Shown here in pieces: positions 23,910 to 29,543 of a stretch of 29,543 nucleotides of DNA. How positions within the stretch are numbered: the first letter of the stretch is position 1; the number at the start of each line of letters is the position of its first letter. The DNA is from a virus. The position numbers and the translations under genes are program-made. The notes under the pieces are model-generated. The model ran no database searches. It had not been told where the DNA came from and saw only the letters and a program-made list of their open reading frames with translations. The DNA lies in the IMG/VR virus record IMGVR_UViG_3300021356_000119, positions 1 through 29,543 of that record; one strand, given 5' to 3'.

Positions 23910-26900
23910 CTAACATTTAAACGGATCTTCTTCTAAACTTAATTGAGCAAGAATCTCTGCATCACTTATTCCTTGAGTCTGAGCCACTACCTCTTCAACT
24001 ATATCATACTGTGTTGAACCTGGGTTTAAATAACCAAACTCTTCAAAGAGCCTTCTACTTAAATATACGAATAATTCTTGAGGTAAGTTTTTACCAAATC
24101 CAGTTTCTGGAAATGCAATAACTACTCCTGAATCTCTAACTTTTTTAATCTCATTTATTCTACGCTCATACAACTCTTTAATACTTTCATATGTATAAGG
24201 TGTATCAGCCATACCATCATCTTGTCTATTCTGACCTGTTGGTATATCAATTGACATATCTTCAGCTTGAGTTACAAACTGACTTTGACCTCCAAAATCA
24301 ACAGTGTAGTCTGATTGTAGTTCTTTGATTGTACTATTGTGAATAAATACTACATCTTTATTATTGTACACTAGATTATTATAGTACCTAGCGCCTGGTC
24401 TAGAATCATTATATGTAAATACACCAGGTCTAGATGTAATAGATAAACCTAATCTGTTAGATGGAGCTTTTTCTTCATCTAAGATTCCTACATCATCTGT
24501 TCTTCCTTCAGTTGGATTTGGTACATCTTTTATTCTTGCAGGATTCTCATAATCTATATTGGCTAAGTAATCTTTAAATCTTCTTTTGTTTTTATTGTAC
24601 TTAGAATTTTGTTGTTCAAATAAAGTTAAGAAGTTGTCTAAGAACTTGTTACCATTCTTATTAAGTGTATTTATAAGATCAGTTTCACCTTGTTCTAGTG
24701 TCTGTACAAACGGTGTGTAATCTACTACATTAGTTATACTTAACTTTTCTTTGTTTAAACCAGTCTGCATAAACGCATAAAGTTTAAGATGATTAAAGAA
24801 TCTACTTATAGTCATGTTTGCATCTCTATCCATAACTTTTACAACACCTGGATTAGCTAAGTCTTCTAAGTTTTTAGTGTACAAGTTAGACTTATCATTG
24901 TTAAAGTCTTTATCAGCTATGTATAGATTAAATACAGTTTGATTCTCATTTGTATCTAGCTGTAATCTTTGTAGAACTTCATACTTAGATTTTAAGTTTG
25001 GAAACTCTGCCATTATTTCTGTAAATCTAATAGCAGTTGCATAATCAGGATCTAAGAACATATGATATATATTCATAGTATTCTCAAGCGCCATGTGAGA
25101 TATCATCTTTTCATAAGTATATCTTGCTTGCTTATCTTTACCTAAATTAGGTTTAGTATCTTCAGTTTTCTCAAGTTCTCTTTCAAACTCTGGAGTCTTT
25201 GACAGCTCAGCTATAGGATAGATATCTCTTAATGATTCTCTTTCTAGTACAAACTTTAAATACTCATTAAAGTTTTTACCTTCATTTCTCATAAATGTTC
25301 CTGGGTTTAGCGGAAACAATCCTCTCTCTTCATAGCTATTATCTGAATCAGAATCTTCTGCCCAGTCTTTATTTAAAAATTCATCTTGTAAAACTCTTTC
25401 ATCTACATACATCACACCATCTTTTACAAAAGCTCCTCTTGATAAGGACTCTACTCTTTTAGTACGGAATGATTTCTTAAGTTCAAAAGAAGTATATGTA
25501 TCTCCTAGTTTATATTTTCTGAGTTCATTTTGGAATAAGAAAGACACCAAGTCATTTCTAAATATAGTTGAGAATAACTCTTTATTACCTCCAGGAAATA
25601 ATGAAGGGATCAAGTTATCTTTAATGTTTTGATCTTTTACAATAAGATAATCTGAGATAGCTTTATTAAATCTAAGATTAAACAATGACTTACTCAGCGC
25701 TATAGATAAAGGTCCGTTAAAGAAAGAACTAATTACAGAATCATTCATAAAAGATTCTAATAGCTCTGCATGATCACCAGTCTTCTGTGCATCTAGATCA
25801 GCTTCAGTTTGTTCTACATCAGATATTGTACTCTTAGTACTTGTATCTGGATTAGAGGTAAGTTTTACAGCTGTCAAGCCGCCAACCTGTGTTTCTAGAG
25901 AAAGATAGTGTAAGAACATAGCTCTAGCTACATTACTAGTTTTATCATTTTTATTGATAACACTTTCCATTTCTGATAGAGTAAAGTTTTTATCTCTTCT
26001 ACCTTTAAAAAGATCTTCTATCATTTCTTCTCCTATCTTATGTCTCTCTGCATTCTTAGATTTTCCTGAAAGTTTATCTTTAAAATATCTAGCAATAACT
26101 TTTGATGATGCTTGTCTTCTTGTGTATGCAGGTGAATCAGGCTGTGTACCTAGCAAAGGAGCAAAGGTAGACTTAGCTAAACGCTGTTCTTCTACATACT
26201 CTCTTACAAGTGGGTTAGATACAAAGTATATTGCTTCTTCTACAGGCACACCAGCTTTAACTAGATATAGTAACTGCGGTGCTACTTCATAGTTACCTTG
26301 TATAAAGAAGATCCATGCATCTTTCTCAACATCTACCCAACCGTTCATCATCTGTGATATAACATCAGCAATTTTATTTACACCATCTACATCAAACTGA
26401 TTAGACAATGAAATCTGTTCTGTATCTCCAAACTTATTATGTCTTAGATACATGTTTACTTTTCTTGATTCAGATTTATTTTTACCAACATTAATAAACT
26501 CAGGCATTTTAGCGCCAGCTGCATTCATGATCACATTAAATGTGTTCTCTACTGCACCTAGACCTAAAGTTCTTTTACCTACAGCGTTTGACTCATGCTT
26601 GTATAAGTTATAAAGCGGTTCAAATATTCTAGTAGGACTGATACCCTTGATATCTACTTTCTTACCATCTTTATCTAATACAGTATTAGGATTGTATTCC
26701 ATAACCTTTTTAGATAATTTATCTGCAATACCTTTAAGTAAGAATGTACCATTAGGAGTTATCAAACTTGCATAGTTGTGTGGCATTTCTAATATCTCTC
26801 TGATATCATTAATCATTTCATTTTCAAGACCTGCTTTTTGTGTCTTAATCTTCTGAGATTCTAGACCATTTTTAGCAATATCTTCTTTTAAGGATGCTGT

Positions 26901-29543
26901 ATTAGAAAATTCTGGTTTAACAACCTTTCCTACTGCATCTAAGTTATTCATAAAGAAAGTTAACTTATCAATATCAAAGTCACCACCTGACTTAGCTACA
27001 ATTTCTTTAGGTACAACTACAATATTACTAGCTTGTGGCGCTAAGAACTCATAGACCTCTGCAAATTCCATAGAGTTTAGACCCTGCACAGGAATACGTA
27101 CACCAACTAGTGTAATTGCTTTTCTATTTGCACCGTTATTAGCATCTAACCATACATCATTCTTAATTTTTTCATTAAGTCTTGCCAAGCTAGCATCTAT
27201 ATCTAAGTTACCATCTTCATCAGTGACCCCTATATATTCTATAGAACCTGGTCTTTCAGCATACTTAAGATTAAATAAGTTATAGTAGTCACCTTGCATA
27301 GCAATTGCCACTTTCATCGCTGCTGTCTTGTTACCATTTCTTTTATCTCTATAATATGTTGGCAGATCTATATCATATAGAGCGGATGATTTTTGAACTA
27401 AAGGTTCACCTTTAATCTTAGGCTTAATTATTCTCTTGTTTATTACAGATAATAATACCTTTTCAATTTTAGCTGCATCTGGGTGGAACGAGGTATCATG
27501 TCTGAGCTCACCACTGTCAAATACATCTATAAATTCTATAAGATTATCACTTAATACATCTTCTCTTTCTAGATTAGTTCTAATTAGATTGATGAGTTTA
27601 CCAGTGCTTCCTGGGCCTTTTGGTACGAAGTTATCCTTACCATCTTCTTTGTATCCTATCTCCTCTAATAGTTCATACTTCAAAAGCTCAGTGTAATCAG
27701 ATACATGGTCTAAGTATCTTTTAACTTTTTTACTTGTTATCTTGGATTCATCAGTTGTATCAATAGCACCCTGAGTATACAAACCTTCTAAGATCAGCTT
27801 TCTCATCTGTGTAGAGAAGATTGATTTACCTTTGTAAGACGCATTAACCTCTGTTTGATTTTTGAGATATTCTGCAAAGATTGCATTTTTAGTAAACTCT
27901 ACTTCTTCATTAAACTTACCGTCTTGCATGATAACATCTCCTGATCCTATGTGAGATACTTTTGAACCTGATTCAAATGTAACATAGTCCATTTCTTGTT
28001 CCATCATCTTCATATGCATTCTATGCAATGGAGAATTTTCTTTTGCTACTCCAGGAATTAATGGAGCTAGTGAGAACTTATGGAAAGATGTGACAGGTAA
28101 ACCTTTGTTTTGGATATTACCAAAGTACTGTAGTTTATATGGTGGGAAGTATTCAATTAAATCTTCTATAGATAGTTTTTCTCCGAGAGCAACTTTCTTA
28201 TATAATCTTTCTTGATTATCTGTCCAATTGTTTTCAAGCTTTTTAAGCATTCTATAAGATTCAAATGTAATATAACCTTGACCATCTCCTATCTTCATAC
28301 CTTGATATTCACCCATTGCTGTTTCAGCAAGCTCTTTAGCCTTAGCTCTATTCTTGATACGAGAATAGTAAACAGATTCTAGATGTTTTCTATACTCTGC
28401 ATACATTGTAGAATCTTCTTCTAACTCTTTAATAATAGCTGTATTTAAAGTACCGTCATATCTACGCATTGGCATATTAAGTCTTTCTGCATAGTATCTT
28501 TTAAATAAAGAGTTATCATTTATATACATCTGAGCTCTAATATCAGAACGGAAACTTCTACCGCCTGCACCAAGACCAGCATTACGTTTATGAAACTCTT
28601 CTTTAGCATGATTGTATTGTACTGCATCACCATAAGCTATAATGGTTGTCTCAAACTTATGTATCCATGAGTTATATACATATGCTTTAACCAATATTTC
28701 TTGCAGCTCATCAGGACTTAATGTATATCCTTTTACATCTACTTTATCTAACAAAGCTTGATCTACATAAGAAGACTTACTTAATTTATTATTAGTCTCC
28801 TTAGTGACACGATCAAAATAATCTTGAATATCTTGACGAACAGCTTCTAACAAGTTGATATCTGATTCTAAATAATCTTTAAAGTTTACATAGTTTGAAT
28901 CTGTCTCACCACTCTCAATATCTTTTATAGCTTGATAAATTTTCTTTTGTGTATCATAAGATAATACATCATCAAAAGCTGTAAGTGCTGATCCAGCGTC
29001 TACTTCTTGACCTAATTTATTAGTTACTGTTCTATTATATCCTTTAAGATTACTATACTTTCCTGTATTATATCTTAGAATTCTATTAACTTCTCCTGAC
29101 AAATAACCAACCATTATATCTGTACCACGATCTTCACCAAATCTACCTGGCATAAATGCTTGTACATCTACATATAATTTTTGTGACTTCTTACCATCAT
29201 AAGTTTGTACTTTATCAGAAAGAGTTATACCCATAGCAGTATTCTTAGAAGCATGTCTCATGAACTCTTCTACACCGTTAAGCAACATACTATGAAATTC
29301 TTGAAGCATCTTACTTGTTGCATCCATAGAAGCTGTAGTTGTACCTTCTGAGTTTTGGTATTTATCTATAAGCTGCGTCCCTGATACATTTTGTAACACT
29401 AATGAGTTCTCTTTCTTTTCCCCAAAGGTATCTGACATTGGATCTAAGTCAAAGATTGAGTTAAGCAATACAGAAAACTGAGTCATAGTATTGTTGTTTG
29501 GATTCATCCAATACATATGTTTAAATAACTGATTAGGATCTGC
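23910..29543 (-). CDS. crAss-like virion RNA polymerase, single chain (5' end outside window)
   Basis: The frame is open to the window edge upstream of the ATG at 29516, so the true N-terminus lies outside and the visible part is at least 1877 residues. Counting from the Met at 29516, SGGDFDIDKLTF places the DxDxD loop at Asp846, Asp848 and Asp850, which hold the catalytic magnesium in two-barrel RNA polymerases. About 40 residues earlier, VRIPVQGLNS (around 806-815) matches the RxP segment that precedes the loop in cellular beta-prime. This arrangement matches the polymerase carried in the virion of crAss-like phages (for example phi14:2 gp66), which is injected and transcribes early genes. 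The last 165 residues may form a separate domain. The stop is TAG. Confidence 0.85.
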   Translation of the reverse strand, partial: ADPNQLFKHMYWMNPNNNTMTQFSVLLNSIFDLDPMSDTFGEKKENSLVLQNVSGTQLIDKYQNSEGTTTASMDATSKMLQEFHSMLLNGVEEFMRHASKNTAMGITLSDKVQTYDGKKSQKLYVDVQAFMPGRFGEDRGTDIMVGYLSGEVNRILRYNTGKYSNLKGYNRTVTNKLGQEVDAGSALTAFDDVLSYDTQKKIYQAIKDIESGETDSNYVNFKDYLESDINLLEAVRQDIQDYFDRVTKETNNKLSKSSYVDQALLDKVDVKGYTLSPDELQEILVKAYVYNSWIHKFETTIIAYGDAVQYNHAKEEFHKRNAGLGAGGRSFRSDIRAQMYINDNSLFKRYYAERLNMPMRRYDGTLNTAIIKELEEDSTMYAEYRKHLESVYYSRIKNRAKAKELAETAMGEYQGMKIGDGQGYITFESYRMLKKLENNWTDNQERLYKKVALGEKLSIEDLIEYFPPYKLQYFGNIQNKGLPVTSFHKFSLAPLIPGVAKENSPLHRMHMKMMEQEMDYVTFESGSKVSHIGSGDVIMQDGKFNEEVEFTKNAIFAEYLKNQTEVNASYKGKSIFSTQMRKLILEGLYTQGAIDTTDESKITSKKVKRYLDHVSDYTELLKYELLEEIGYKEDGKDNFVPKGPGSTGKLINLIRTNLEREDVLSDNLIEFIDVFDSGELRHDTSFHPDAAKIEKVLLSVINKRIIKPKIKGEPLVQKSSALYDIDLPTYYRDKRNGNKTAAMKVAIAMQGDYYNLFNLKYAERPGSIEYIGVTDEDGNLDIDASLARLNEKIKNDVWLDANNGANRKAITLVGVRIPVQGLNSMEFAEVYEFLAPQASNIVVVPKEIVAKSGGDFDIDKLTFFMNNLDAVGKVVKPEFSNTASLKEDIAKNGLESQKIKTQKAGLENEMINDIREILEMPHNYASLITPNGTFLLKGIADKLSKKVMEYNPNTVLDKDGKKVDIKGISPTRIFEPLYNLYKHESNAVGKRTLGLGAVENTFNVIMNAAGAKMPEFINVGKNKSESRKVNMYLRHNKFGDTEQISLSNQFDVDGVNKIADVISQMMNGWVDVEKDAWIFFIQGNYEVAPQLLYLVKAGVPVEEAIYFVSNPLVREYVEEQRLAKSTFAPLLGTQPDSPAYTRRQASSKVIARYFKDKLSGKSKNAERHKIGEEMIEDLFKGRRDKNFTLSEMESVINKNDKTSNVARAMFLHYLSLETQVGGLTAVKLTSNPDTSTKSTISDVEQTEADLDAQKTGDHAELLESFMNDSVISSFFNGPLSIALSKSLFNLRFNKAISDYLIVKDQNIKDNLIPSLFPGGNKELFSTIFRNDLVSFLFQNELRKYKLGDTYTSFELKKSFRTKRVESLSRGAFVKDGVMYVDERVLQDEFLNKDWAEDSDSDNSYEERGLFPLNPGTFMRNEGKNFNEYLKFVLERESLRDIYPIAELSKTPEFERELEKTEDTKPNLGKDKQARYTYEKMISHMALENTMNIYHMFLDPDYATAIRFTEIMAEFPNLKSKYEVLQRLQLDTNENQTVFNLYIADKDFNNDKSNLYTKNLEDLANPGVVKVMDRDANMTISRFFNHLKLYAFMQTGLNKEKLSITNVVDYTPFVQTLEQGETDLINTLNKNGNKFLDNFLTLFEQQNSKYNKNKRRFKDYLANIDYENPARIKDVPNPTEGRTDDVGILDEEKAPSNRLGLSITSRPGVFTYNDSRPGARYYNNLVYNNKDVVFIHNSTIKELQSDYTVDFGGQSQFVTQAEDMSIDIPTGQNRQDDGMADTPYTYESIKELYERRINEIKKVRDSGVVIAFPETGFGKNLPQELFVYLSRRLFEEFGYLNPGSTQYDIVEEVVAQTQGISDAEILAQLSLEEDPFKC

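Noticed and set aside
23910-29516. ATG at 29516 as the true start of the RNA polymerase
   Set aside because: The frame continues open to the window edge (nine more codons without a stop), so this Met is likely internal.
1-29543. Genome-wide TAG reassignment (code 15) in this window
   Set aside because: TAG ends several genes (1938, 13580, 17746, 17810) at sensible places, and long ORFs contain no internal TAG; standard code suffices here.

Overview
The window looks like part of a crAss-like (Crassvirales-type) bacteriophage genome infecting a Bacteroidota host. The DNA is strongly A+T-rich, genes are packed with overlapping or abutting starts and stops, and Shine-Dalgarno sites are largely absent, as expected for Bacteroidota phages. 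A DNA replication cluster on the + strand faces, tail to tail, a minus-strand cluster of giant proteins that includes a single-chain phage RNA polymerase with the DxDxD metal-binding loop. No tRNA, rRNA, CRISPR array, integrase or insertion sequence was seen. TAG, TGA and TAA all serve as stops, so the standard bacterial code fits the window.

Layout. 1-1938 (+): a run of small early-type genes: the end of an unknown gene, a terminator, a lipoprotein, a 43-residue membrane peptide, several short unknown proteins and a NinB-like protein. 1925-2239 (-): a lone minus-strand gene inside the + cluster. 2251-6747 (+): uracil-DNA glycosylase, a possible helicase loader, a 57-residue two-helix membrane peptide, a DnaB-type helicase, an unknown protein, a Sak4-like RecA-fold ATPase and a probable ssDNA-binding protein, closed by a terminator. 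6813-11070 (+): TOPRIM primase, GIY-YIG nuclease, a small repeat-motif protein, then a metallopeptidase-like VWA protein paired with a MoxR-type AAA+ ATPase. 11168-14527 (+): a 468-residue acidic-tailed protein, a PD-(D/E)XK nuclease and two unknown proteins, then a terminator. 14611-17746 (+): family B DNA polymerase and a DUF932-like acidic protein. 17769-17805: a probably bidirectional terminator. 17810-29543 (-): a 50-residue protein, a 1980-residue zincin/LysM protein, and the RNA polymerase, which runs off the right edge of the window.

How they work together. The + genes supply most of a replisome (primase, helicase, polymerase, ssDNA-binding protein), recombination and repair functions (Sak4, PD-(D/E)XK nuclease, NinB-like, UDG), and an AAA+/VWA pair of unknown purpose. 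The minus genes resemble the capsid-packaged cargo of crAss-like phages: a virion RNA polymerase that enters the cell with the DNA to transcribe early genes, plus a giant partner with a peptidase motif, a peptidoglycan-binding LysM domain and a hydrophobic C-terminal segment. The least expected features are a sequence motif shared by three otherwise unrelated + strand proteins, a single in-frame TAG between the two giant ORFs, three small genes easily overlooked, and a possible macro-like domain at the C-terminus of the polymerase.
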